DNA of 64,000 nucleotides, from NCBI GenBank assembly GCA_032209605.1, contig JASFXZ010000026.1:434001-498000 (forward strand), written 5' to 3'. Of the stretch, positions 34,890-47,942 are shown piece after piece. How positions within the stretch are numbered: position 1 is the stretch's first letter; every line of letters starts with the position of its first letter. The stretch comes from Mactromeris polynyma. Taxonomy: Eukaryota > Mollusca > Bivalvia > Venerida > Mactridae. A program made the position numbers and the translations under genes. Below the pieces are notes generated by a model, which was given only the letters and a program-made list of their open reading frames with translations, ran no database searches and was not told the DNA's origin.

Positions 34890-37571
34890 TATTTCCCCTC
34901 ACTTATTGCATTCAAAATAGTAAAATTTACACTATGGATGTATTTAAGGTCAATATTTCAAAAATGACCTCAGAAAATACCCATGAATTCCATTGAAAGT
35001 GGGAAATTGTGCATATCGTATAGGTATATTAGGTCAATGTAATCAAAAAATTAACTCTGTTTTCCTCACTAATTGCATTCAAAACAGTGAATATCACACA
35101 TTTATATATGCATTTTAGTTCAATATATTCAAAAATGAACTCAAATATACCCATCAATTGCATTGAAGTGGAAAAATTGTGCATATTATATTAGTATATT
35201 AGGTCAATATAATCAAGAGGTGACCTCTATTTCCCTCACTAATTGCATTCAAAATACTAAATTTACACACTATGGATGTATTTAAGGTCAATATTTTCAA
35301 AAATGAACTCAAATATACCCATAAATCCCATTGAAAGTGGGAAATTGTGCATATTCTTTAGGTATATAAGGTCAATGTAATCAAAAAGTGAACTCTGTTT
35401 TCCTCACTAATTGCATTCAAAACAGTGATATCACACATTAATATATGCATTTTAGTTCAATATATTCAAAAATGAACTCAAATATACCCATCAATTGCAT
35501 TGAAAGTGGAAAATTGTGTATATTCTTTAGGTACATTAAGTTCCATATCATCAACAGGTGAACTCTATTTCCCTCACTAATTGCATTCAAAATTGTAAGA
35601 TTACACTTTATAGATGTATTTAAGGTCAATATATTCACAAATGAACTCAAATATACTCATAAATTGCAAATAGAAAGTGTTGAAATTGTGCATTACCTTT
35701 GGATATATTAGGTCAATGTAATCAAAAGGTGAACTCTACTTTCCTCACTAATTGCATTTCAAACAGTGAATATCACACATTATATATGACTTTTAGGTCA
35801 ATATATCCACAATTAAAAACAAATATACCCATGAATTGCATTGTAAGTGGTAAATTGTGCATATTCTTTAGGTATATTGGGTGAATGTAATCAAAGAGCT
35901 GAACTCTATTTTACTCACTAATTGTATTTAAAATAGTAATATAACAAAATATATATGACTTTTAGGTCAATAGAGCCACAAATGAACTCAATATACCATA
36001 CATTGCATTGAAAGTTGGAAATTGTGCATATTGTATAGGTATATTTTGGTCAATATAATGAAATAAGTGAACTCTATTTTCCCCCATTTATTGCATTCAA
36101 AATAGTAAATATAACACATTATAATATGAAGGTTATGTCAATATATTCACAAAAGGACTGACATATACCCATAAATTGCATTCAAAATAGGAATAAGACA
36201 TAATCTATAGGTATATTAGGTCAATATATATAAAATATATATGAATTTTATGTCAATATATTCACAAAAGGACTGAAATATACCCATAAATTGCATTGAA
36301 TGAGATAAATTGTGCATATCCTTAGGTACATTAGGTCAATATAATCAACAGGTGAACTCTATTTTCCTCACTAATTGCATTTCTAAATAGTAAATATAAC
36401 ATGTTTTAATATGAATTTGTTGCCAATATATTCAAAAATGAACTCAAATATACCCATAAATTGCATTGAATGAGATAAATTGTGCATAATCCTATAGGTA
36501 TATTTTGGTCAATATAATAACATAAGTGAACTCTATTTTCCCCATTTATTGCATTCAAATAGTAAATAGAACACATTATATATGAATGTTATGTCAATAT
36601 ATTCACTAAAGGACTGACATATACCCATAAATTGCATTCAAAATAGGAAAATTAAACATAATCTATAGGTATATTTAGGTCAATATAATCAACAGGTGAA
36701 TTCTGTTTTACTCCACTAATTGCATTCAAAAAACTGAATATAACATATAATATATGGAATTTTGTCAATATTATAACATAAAGTGACTCCTATTTTCCCC
36801 ATTTATTGCATTCAAAATAGTAAAATATAACACATTATATATGAATGTTATGTCAATATATTCACAAAAGGCCTGACATATACCCATAAATTGCATTCAA
36901 AATAGGAAAATAAGACATAATCTATAGGTATATTAGGTCAATATAATCAACAGGTGAATTCTGTTTTACTCACTATTGCATTCAGAAACACTGAATATAA
37001 CATATAATATATGATTTTTATTGCATTCAAAATAGTAACATTTACACACTATGGATGTATTTAAGGTCAATATTTTCAAAAATGACTCAAATATACCCAT
37101 AAATCCATTGAAAGTGGGAAAATGTGCATATTCTTTAGGTATATTAGGTCAATGTAATCAAAAAGTGAAACTCTGTTTTCCTCACTAATTGCATTCAAAA
37201 CAGTGTAATATCAACACATTATATATTCATTTTAGTTCAATATATTCAAAAATTTACTCAAATATTCCCATCAATTGCATTGAAAGTGGAAAATTGTGTA
37301 TATTCTTTAGGTACATTAAGTTCCATATCATCAACAGGTGAACTCTATTTCCCTCACTAATTGCATTCAAAATAGTAAGATTTACACTTTATAGATGTAT
37401 TTAAGGTCAAACACTGAATTATACATATAATATATGGAATTTTGTCGATATTATAACATAAGTGAACTCTATTTTCCCCATTTATTGCATTCAAAATAGT
37501 AAATATAACACATTATATATGAATGTTATGTCAATATATTCACAAAAGGACCTGACATATACCCATAAATT
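34890..37571. other. Satellite stretch with dense single-base indels near the contig end
   Basis: Compared with equivalent monomers elsewhere, this stretch has many isolated one-base gains and losses: extra bases in GGTGGAATTC (34,881), TTTATATATG (35,100), TATATTTTGG (36,042), CTCCACTAAT (36,712), and missing bases in CATTGAAGTGG (35,160) and CAAATAGTAAATAG (36,556). The pattern resembles unpolished, low-coverage sequence at a contig end more than biological decay. A similar short patch lies at about 55,145-55,375, and a milder one at 37,772-38,210. Confidence 0.6.
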
Positions 37572-37771
37572 NNNNNNNNNNNNNNNNNNNNNNNNNNNNN
37601 NNNNNNNNNNNNNNNNNNNNNNNNNNNNNNNNNNNNNNNNNNNNNNNNNNNNNNNNNNNNNNNNNNNNNNNNNNNNNNNNNNNNNNNNNNNNNNNNNNNN
37701 NNNNNNNNNNNNNNNNNNNNNNNNNNNNNNNNNNNNNNNNNNNNNNNNNNNNNNNNNNNNNNNNNNNNNNN
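37572..37771. other. Assembly gap of exactly 200 N, at the strand switch
   Basis: The sequence is 200 consecutive N. The satellite is in plus orientation up to 37,571 and in minus orientation from 37,772. A round fixed length is the convention scaffolding software uses for a gap of unknown size, so the true distance, and whether the two contigs belong together, is not known from this sequence. Confidence 0.98.
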
Positions 37772-40700
37772 TTGATTGTATTGACCTAATATACTAATAT
37801 AATATGCACAATTTCCCACTTTCAAAGCAATTTATGGGTATATTTGAGTTCAAGAGTGACTATATTGACCTAAATTCATATATACTATGTTATATTCAGT
37901 GTTTTGAATGCAATTAGTGAGTAAAACAGAATTCACCTGTTGATTATATTGACCTAATATACCTATAGATTATGTCTGATTTCCTATTTTGAATGCAATT
38001 TATGGGTATAAGTCAGTCCTTTTGTGAATATATTGACATAACATTCTTATATAATGTGTTATATTTACTATTTTGAATGCAATAAATGGGGAAAATAGAG
38101 TTCACTTATGTTATAATATTGACAAAATTCATATATTATATGTTATATTCAGTGTTTTGAATGCAATTAGTGAGTAAAACAGAATTCATCTGTTGATTAT
38201 TTGACCAAATATACCTATAGATTATGTCTAATTTCCTATTTTGAATGCAATTTATGGGTATATGTCAGTCCTTTTGTGAATATATTGACATAACATTCAT
38301 ATATAATGTGTTATATTTACTATTTTGAATGCAATAAATGGGGAAAATAGAGTTCACTTATGTTATAATATCGCAAAATTCATTTATTATATGTTATATT
38401 CAGTGTTTTGAATGCAATTAGTGAGTAAAACAGAATTCACCTGTTGATTATATTGACCTAATATACCTATAGATTATGTCTGATTTCCTATTTTGAATGC
38501 AATTTATGGGTATATGTCAGTCCTTTTGTGAATATATTGACATAGCATTCATATATAATGTGTTATATTTACTATTTTGAATGCAATAAATGGGGAAAAT
38601 AGAGTTCACTTATTTCATTATATTGACCAAATATACCTATACAATATGCACAATTTCCAACTTTCAATGCAATGTATGGTATATTTGAGTTCATTTGTGG
38701 ATCTATTGACCTAAAAGTTATATATATTTTGTTATATTTACTATTTTAAATGCAATTAGTGAGTAAAATAGAGTTCAGCTTTTGATTACATTCACCCAAT
38801 ATACCTAAGGAATATGCACAATTTACCACTTACAATGCAATTCATGGGTATATTTGTTTTTAATTGTGGATATATTGACCTAAAAGTCATATATGATGTG
38901 TGATATTCACTGTTTTGAATGCAATTAGTGAGGAAAGTAGAGTTCACCTTTTGATTACATTGACCTAATATATCCAAAAGTAATGCACAATTTCACACTT
39001 TCTATTTGCAATTTATGAGTATATTTGAGTTCATTTGTGAATATATTGACCTTAAATACATCTATAAAGTGTAAATCTTACTATTTTGAATGCAATTAGT
39101 GAGGGAAATAGAGTTCACCTGTTGATGATATGGAACTTAATGTACCTAAAGAATATACACAATTTTCCACTTTCAATGCAATTGATGGGAATATTTGAGT
39201 AAATTTTTGAATATATTGAACTAAAATGCATATATAATGTGTGATATTTACTGTTTTGAATGCAATTAGTGAGGAAAACAGAGTTCACATTATGATTACA
39301 TTGACCTAATATACCTAAAGAATATGCACAATTTCCCACTTTCAATGGAATTTATGGGTATATTTGAGTTCATTTTTGAAAATATTGACCTTAAATACAT
39401 CCATAGTGTGTAAATTTTACTATTTTGAATGCAATAAGTGAGGGAAATAGAGTTCACCTGTTGATTATATTGACCTAATATACTAATATAATATGCACAA
39501 TTTCCCACTTTCAAAGCAATTTATGGGTATATTTGAGTTCAAGGGTGACTATATTGACCTAAATTCATATATACTATGTTATATTCAGTGTTTTGAATGC
39601 AATTAGTGAGTAAAACAGAATTCACCTGTTGATTATATTGACCTAATATACCTATAGATTATGTCTGATTTCCTATTTTGAATGCAATTTATGGGTATAT
39701 GTCAGTCCTTTTGTGAATATATTGACATAACATTCATATATAATGTGTTATATTTACTATTTTGAATGCAATAAATGGGGAAAATAGAGTTCACTTATGT
39801 TATAATATTGACAAAATTCATATATTATATGTTATATGCAGTGTTTTGAATGCAATTAGTGAGGAAAACAGAATTCACCTGTTGATTATATTGACCTAAT
39901 ATACCTATAGATTATGTCTAATTTCCTATTTTAAATGCAATTTATGGGTATATTTGAGTTCAATAGTGTCTATATTGACCGAAAATTCATATATAATATG
40001 CTATATTCAGTGTTTTGAATGCAATTAGTGAGGGAAATAGAGTTCACCTGTTGATGATATGGAACTTAATGTACCTAAAGAATATACACAATTTTCCACT
40101 TTCAATGCAATTGATGGGTATATTTGAGTTCATTTTTGAATATATTGAACTAAAATGCATATATAATGTGTGATATTCACTGTTTTGAATGCAATTAGTG
40201 AGGAAAACAGAGTTCACTTTTTGATAACATTGACCTAATATACCTAAAGAATATGCACAATTTCCCACTTTCAATGGGATTTATGGGTATATTTGAGTTC
40301 ATTTTTGAAAATATTGACCTTAAATACATCCATAGTGTGTAAATTTTACTATTTTGAATGCAATTAGTGAGGGAAATAGAGGTCACCTCTTGATTATATT
40401 GACCTAATATACTAATATAATATGCACAATTTTCCACTTTCAATGCAATTGATGGGTATATTTGAGTTATTTTTGAATATATTGAACTAAAATGCATATA
40501 TAATGTGTGATATTCACTGTTTTGAATGCAATTAGTGAGGAAAACAGAGTTCACTTTTTGATTGCATTGACCTAATATACCTAAAGAATATGCACAATTT
40601 CCCACTTTCAATGGGATTTATGGGTATATTTGAGTTCATTTTTGAAAATATTGACCTTAAATACATCCATAGTGTGTAAATTTTACTATTTTGAATGCAA

Positions 40701-43518
40701 TAAGTGAGGGAAATAGAGTTCACCTCTTGATTATATTGACCTAATATATTAATATAATATGCACAATTTCCCACTTTCAAAGCAATTTATGGGTATATTT
40801 GAGTTCAATAGTGACTATATTGACCTAAATTCATATATACTATGTTACATTCAGTGTTTTGAATGCAATTAGTGAGTAAAACAGAATTCACCTGTTGATT
40901 ATATTGACCTAATATACCTATAGATTATGTCTTATTTCCTATTTTGAATGCAATTTATGGGTATATGTCAGTCCTTTTGTGAATATATTGACATAACATT
41001 CATATATAATGTGTTATATTTACTATTTTGAATGCAATAAATGGGGAAAATAGAGTTCACTTATGTCATAAAGTTGACAAAATTCATATATTATATGTTA
41101 TATTCAGTGTTTTGAATGCAATTAGTGAGGAAAACAGAATTCACCTGTTGATTATATTGACCTAATATACCTATAGATTATGTCTGATTTCCTATTTTGA
41201 ATGCAATTTATGGGTATATGTCAGTCCTTTTGTGAATATATTGACATAACATTCATATATAATGTGTTATATTTACTATTTTGAATGCAATAAATGGGGA
41301 ATATAGAGTTCACTTATGTTATTATATTGACCAAATATACCTATAGGATATGCACAATTTATCTCATTCAATGCAATTTATGGGTATATTTGAGTTCATT
41401 TTTGAATATATTGGCAACAAATTCATATAAAACATGTTATATTTACTATTTAGAATGCAATTAGTGAGGAAAATAGAGTTCACCTGTTGATTATATTGAC
41501 CTAATGTACCTATAGATTATGTCTAATTTCCTATTTTGAATGCAATTTATGGGTATATGTCAGTCCTTTTGTGAATATATTGACATAACATTCATATATA
41601 ATGTGTTATATTTACTGTTTTGAATGCAATAAATGGGGAAAATAGAGTTCACTTATGTTGTTATATTGACCAAATATACCTATAGGATATGCACAATTTA
41701 TCTCATTCAATGCAATTTATGGGTATATTTCAGTCCTTTTGTGAATATATTGACATAAAATTCATATATATTATGTTATATTCACTGTTTTGAATGCAAT
41801 TAGTGAGGAAAATAGAGTTCACCTTTTGATTTCATTGACCTAATATATCCAAAGGTAATGCACAATTTCACACTTTCTATTTGCAATTTATGAGTATATT
41901 TGGGTTCATTTGTGAATATATTGACCTTAAATACATCTATAAAGTGTAAATCTTACTATTTTGAATGCAATTAGTGAGGGAAATAGAGTTCACCTGTTGA
42001 TGATATGGAACTTAATGTACCTAAAGAATATACACAATTTTCCACTTTCAATGCAATTGATGGGAATATTTGAGTAAATTTTTGAATATATTGAACTAAA
42101 ATGCATATATAATGTGTGATATTTACTGTTTTGAATGCAATTAGTGAGGAAAACAGAGTTCACTTTTTGATTACATTGACCTAATATACCTAAAGAATAT
42201 GCACAATTTCCCACTTTCAATTGAATTTATGGGTATATTTGAGTTCATTTTTGAAAATATTGACCTTAAATACATCCATAGTGTGTAAATTTTACTATTT
42301 TGAATGCAATAAGTGAGGGAAATAGAGTTCACCTGTTGATTATATTGACCTAATATACTAATATAATATGCACAATTTCCCACTTTCAAAGCAATTTATG
42401 GGTATATTTGAGTTCAAGAGTGACTATATTGACCTAAATTCATATATACTATGTTATATTCAGTGTTTTGAATGCAATTAGTGAGTAAAACAGAATTCAC
42501 CTGTTGATTATATTGACCTAATATACCTATAGATTATGTCTGATTTCCTATTTTGAATGCAATTTATGGGTATATGTCAGTCCTTTTGTGAATATATTGA
42601 CATAACATTCATATATAATGTGTTATATTTACTATTTTGAATGCAATAAATGGGGAAAATAGAGTTCACTTATGTTATTATATTGACAAAATTCATATAT
42701 TATATGTTATATTCAGTGTTTAGAATGCAATTAGTGAGGAAAATAGAATTCACCTGTTGATTATAATGACCTAATATACCTATAGATTATGTCTAATTTC
42801 CTATTTTAAATGCAATTTATGGGTATTTGTCAGTCCTTTTGTGAATATATTGACATAACATTCATATATAATGTGTCATATTTACTATTTGAATGCAATA
42901 AATGGGGAAAATAGAGTTCACTTATGTTATTATATTAACCAAATATACCTAAAGGATATGCACAATTTATCTCATTCAATGCAATTTATGGGTATATTTG
43001 AGTTCATTTTTGAATATATTGGCAACAAATTCATATAAAACATGTTATATTTACTATTTAGAATGCAATTAGTGAGGAAAATAGAGTTCACCTGTTGATT
43101 ATATTGACCTAATGTACCTATAGATTATGTCTAATTTCCTATTTTGAATGCAATTTATGGGTATATGTCAGTCCTTTTGTGAATATATTGACATAACATT
43201 CATATATAATGTGTTATATTTACTGTTTTGAATGCAATAAAAGGGGAAAATAGAGTTCACTTATGTTGTTATATTGATTAAATATACCTATAGGATATGC
43301 ACAATTTATCTCATTCAATGCAATTTATGGGTATATTTCAGTCCTTTTGTGAATATATTGACATAAAATTCATATATATTCTGTTATATTCACTGTTTTG
43401 AATGCAATTAGTGAGGAAAATAGAGTTCACCTTTTGATTTCATTGACCTAATACACCTAAAGAATATGCACAATTTCCCATTTTCATTGCTGTTTATGGG
43501 TATATTTGAGTTCATTTT

Positions 43519-44161
43519 GCGCATGTTGGACTGAGCTCCGCAAAAACACGCCGTATGTTGAACATTTAACCGGTTCTCACTCGTTGGAAATAAAGAAAAT
43601 ACCCTCACTCGTTGGAAATGAATACTTTGACCATATTATCCGGTCATTTTACGGTATTTGCGGGGCCGAAATGTAGGTCCCAGTTATTGTAAAGCAAGGC
43701 GAAGTGTATAATATAACCTACTTCTAGTTCAGTTTGAATACTTTGAGGTACTGTGAATATAAATTCGTTACATTTTTAGACAACCCTTCGTTTAAGCATC
43801 ATATGATTTATACTATGAAATACAGAATACTAAAAGTGATAAAAAAGAAGAACCATATAACCTTAAAGCTTAAAACACGCTAAGGTTTGCTAAAAGAGTT
43901 TTTAATTAACTTGAAAGATATGAGATGGGTTTGGAAAAAAGCCATCTGACACAAATTAAATAAATACACCAAAATTCAAGTATTAAATGGTTATGTATAG
44001 AATGTTGTAATCATCTTAGTATTTGAATTTCATTAATTAATAAGAATTTCAGATAGCTAGGCTATATGATCAGATTACTTGAATAATTTTAAGGCCGTAA
44101 TTAGAGTGTCTCATTCGAAATATTGTTATGCTCATGTCCCCAAATAAACAACCTGAAATAT
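43519..44161 (-). repeat. Embedded non-satellite block, right copy 1 (long form)
   Basis: 643-bp form in inverse orientation. Relative to the left copies it has an extra segment of about 95 bp between GATAAAAAAG and AAAAAAGCCATCTGACAC. This copy reads GCATGTTGGACTGAG where the other right copies read GCATGGTGGACTGAG. Confidence 0.85.
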
Positions 44162-45488
44162 CAGTTAAATTCATATATACATGTACCATGTTATATTAAC
44201 TATTCTGAATGCAATTAGCGAGGAAAATAGAGTTCACCTGTTGATTATATTGATCTAATATACTAATAGAATATACACAATTTCCCACTTTCACAGCAAT
44301 TTATGGGTATATGTGAGTTCAATAGTGTCTATATTGACCGAAAATTCATATATAATATGTTATATTCAGTGTTTGGAATGCAATTAGTGAGGGAAATAGA
44401 GTTCACCTGTTGATGATATGGAACTTAATGTACCTAAAGAATATACACAATTTTCCACTTTCAATGCAATTGATGGGTATATTTGAGTTCATTTTTGAAT
44501 ATATTGAACTAAAATGCATATATAATGTGTGATATTCACTGCTTTGAATGCAATTAGTGAGGAAAACAGAGTTCACTTTTTGATTACATTGACCTAATAT
44601 ACCTAAAGAATATGCACAATTTCCCACTTTCAATGGAATTCATGGGTATATTTGAGTTCATTTTTGAAAATATTGACCTTAAATACATCCATAGTGTGTA
44701 AATTTTACTATTTTGAATGCAATTAGTGAGGGAAATAGAGGTCACCTCTTGATTATATTGACCTAATATACTAATATAATATGCACAATTTCCCACTTTC
44801 AAAGCAATTCATGGGTATATTTAAGTTCAAGAGTGAGTATATTGACCTAAAATTCATATATACTATGTTATATTCAGTGTTTTGAATGCAATTAGTGAGT
44901 AAAACAGAAATCAATTGTTGATTATATTGACCAAATATACCTATAGATTATGTCTAATTTTCTATTTTGAATGCAATTTATGGGTATATGTCAGTCCTTT
45001 TGTGAATATATTGACATAACATTCATATATAATGTGTTATATTTACTATTTTGAATGCAATAAATGGGGAAAATAGAGTTCACTTATGTTATTATATTAA
45101 CCAAATATACCTAAAGGATATGCACAATTTATCTCATTCAATGCAATTTATGGGTATATTTGAGTTCATTTTTGAATATATTGGCAACAAATTCATATTA
45201 GAATGCAATTAGTGAGGAAAATAGAGTTCACCTGTTGATTATATTGACCTAATGTACCTATAGATTATGTCTAATTTCCTATTTTGAATGCAATTTATGG
45301 GTATATGTCAGTCCTTTTGTGAATATATTGACATAACATTCATATATATTATGTTATATTCACTGTTTTGAATGCAATTAGTGAGGAAAATAGAGTTCAC
45401 CTTTTGATTTCATTGACCTAATACACCTAAAGAATATGCACAATTTCCCATTTTCATTGCTGTTTATGGGTATATTTGAGTTCATTTT

Positions 45489-46131
45489 GCGCATGGTGGA
45501 CTGAGCTCCGCAAAAACACGCCGTATGTTGAACATTTAACCGGTTCTCACTCGTTGGAAATAAAGAAAATACCCTCACTCGTTGGAAATGAATACTTTGA
45601 CCATATTATCCGGTCATTTTACGGTATTTGCGGGGCCGAAATGTAGGTCCCAGTTATTGTAAAGCAAGGCGAAGTGTATAATATAACCTACTTCTAGTTC
45701 AGTTTGAATACTTTGAGGTACTGTGAATATAAATTCGTTACATTTTTAGACAACCCTTCGTTTAAGCATCATATGATTTATACTATGAAATACAGAATAC
45801 TGAAAGTGATAAAAAAGAAGAACCATATAACCTTAAAGCTTAAAACACGCTAAGGTTTGCTAAAAGAGTTTTTAATTAACTTGAAAGATATGAGATGGGT
45901 TTGAAAAAAAGCCATCTGACACAAATTAAATAAATACACCAAAATTCAAGTATTAAATGGTTATGTATAGAATGTTGTAATCATCTTAGTATTTGAATTT
46001 CATTAATTAATAAGAATTTCAGATAGCTAGGCTATATGATCAGATTACTTGAATAATTTTAAGGCCGTAATTAGAGTGTCTCATTCGAAATATTGTTATG
46101 CTCATGTCCCCAAATAAACAACCTGAAATAT
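45489..46131 (-). repeat. Embedded non-satellite block, right copy 2 (long form)
   Basis: 643-bp long form, almost identical to right copy 1 and lying exactly 1,970 bp from it. Confidence 0.85.
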
Positions 46132-47942
46132 CAGTTAAATTCATATATACATGTACCATGTTATATTAACTATTCTGAATGCAATTAGCGAGGAAAATAG
46201 AGTTCACCTGTTGATTATATTGATCTAATATACTAATAGAATATACACAATTTCCCACTTTCACAGCAATTTATGGGTATATGTGAGTTCAATAGTGTCT
46301 ATATTGACCGAAAATTCATATATAATATGTTATATTCAGTGTTTGGAATGCAATTAGTGAGGGAAATAGAGTTCACCTGTTGATGATATGGAACTTAATG
46401 TACCTAAAGAATATACACAATTTTCCACTTTCAATGCAATTGATGGGTATATTTGAGTTCATTTTTGAATATATTGAACTAAAATGCATATATAATGTGT
46501 GATATTCACTGCTTTGAATGCAATTAGTGAGGAAAACAGAGTTCACTTTTTGATTACATTGACCTAATATACCTAAAGAATATGCACAATTTCCCACTTT
46601 CAATGGAATTCATGGGTATATTTGAGTTCATTTTTGAAAATATTGACCTTAAATACATCCATAGTGTGTAAATTTTACTATTTTGAATGCAATTAGTGAG
46701 GGAAATAGAGGTCACCTCTTGATTATATTGACCTAATATACTAATATAATATGCACAATTTCCCACTTTCAAAGCAATTCATGGGTATATTTAAGTTCAA
46801 GAGTGAGTATATTGACCTAAAATTCATATATACTATGTTATATTCAGTGTTTTGAATGCAATTAGTGAGTAAAACAGAAATCAATTGTTGATTATATTGA
46901 CCAAATATACCTATAGATTATGTCTAATTTCCTATTTTGAATGCAATTTATGGGTATATGTCAGTCCTTTTGTGAATATATTGACATAACATTCATATAT
47001 AATGTGTTATATTTACTATTTTGAATGCAATAATTGGGGAAAATAGAGTTCAATGATTTTATTATATTGACCTAATATACTAATATAATATGCACAATTT
47101 CCCACTTTCAAAGCAATTCATGGGTATATTTGAGTTCAAGAGTGAGTATATTGACCTAAAATTCATATATACTATGTTATATGCAGTGTTTTGAATGCAA
47201 TTAGTGAGTAAAACAGAAATCACCTGTTCATTATATTGACCTAATATACCTATAGATTATGTCTTATTTCCTATTTTGAATGCAATTTATGGGTATATGT
47301 CAGTCCTTTTGTGAATATATTGACCTAAAAGTCATATATAATGTGTTATATTTACTATTTTGAATGCAATAAATGGGGAAAATAGAGTTCACTTATTTCA
47401 TTATATTGACCAAATATACCTATAGAATATGCACAATTTCCAACTTTCAATGCAATGTATGGTATATATGAGTTCATTTGTGGATCTATTGACCTAAAAG
47501 TCATATATATTTTGTTATATTTACTATTTTAAATGCAATTAGTGAGTAAAATAGAGTTCAGCTTTTGATTACATTCACCCAATATACCTAAAAAATATGC
47601 ACAATTTACCACTTACAATGCAATTCATGGGTATATTTGTTATTATTTGTGGATATATTGACCTAAAAGTCATATATTATGTGTGATATTCACTGTTTTG
47701 AATGCAATTAGTGAGGAAAGTAGAGTTCACCTTTTGATTACATTGACCTAATATATCCAAAGGTAATGCACAATTTCACACTTTCTATTTGCAATTTATG
47801 AGTATATTTGAGTTCATTTGTGAATATATTGACCTTAAATACATCTATAAAGTGTAAATCTTACTATTTTGAATGCAATTAGTGAGGGAAATAGAGTTCA
47901 CCTGTTGATGAATAAATGGGGAAAATAGAGTTCACTTATTTC

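Larger units (their letters stand above)
17977..37571 (+). repeat. Left arm of a giant inverted repeat
   Basis: Read inward, this arm is repeated as reverse complement from 64,000 down to 37,772. Paired landmarks in the flank sum to nearly constant values: 17,977 with 64,000 (81,977); 19,083 with 62,889 (81,972); 20,136 with 61,834 (81,970); 22,311 with 59,651 (81,962). Net length change is therefore only about 15 bp over 4.3 kb, with scattered substitutions and small indels such as an extra 8 bp on the right near 61,730. The flank is symmetrical about 40,985, but the strand switch is at 37,572-37,771, because the satellite is about 6.6 kb shorter here. Confidence 0.93.
22618..37571 (+). repeat. 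Satellite array of about 169-bp dimeric monomers, left arm
   Basis: AT-rich tandem repeat, about 15 kb including three embedded blocks, so roughly 80 monomers by length. Adjacent equivalent positions are 169 bp apart (28,521/28,690; 33,002/32,833; 34,189/34,020). Each monomer has two related halves. Half A starts ATTGCATTCAAAATAGTAAA and half B ATTGCATTGAAAGTGGGAAA; both carry TAGGTCAATATA near the middle, then GAACTC. Monomers differ in type and are arranged in mixed higher-order patterns. Edge monomers (22,618-23,040) are the most diverged. The many short plus-strand frames starting MKVGNCAY are copies of one monomer phase and are not genes. Confidence 0.95.
43365..47054 (-). repeat. Higher-order repeat: two copies of a 1,970-bp unit containing the embedded block
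   Basis: Equivalent positions are exactly 1,970 bp apart: 43,408/45,378, 44,403/46,373, 44,584/46,554, and block starts 43,519/45,489. Each copy carries one 643-bp non-satellite block plus about 1.33 kb of satellite. The second copy is cut short near 47,054, where the following monomers differ. Confidence 0.88.

Noticed and set aside
22618..37571. Regular repeats as a CRISPR array
   Set aside because: The repeats are contiguous 169-bp satellite monomers without unique spacers, in a eukaryotic context.
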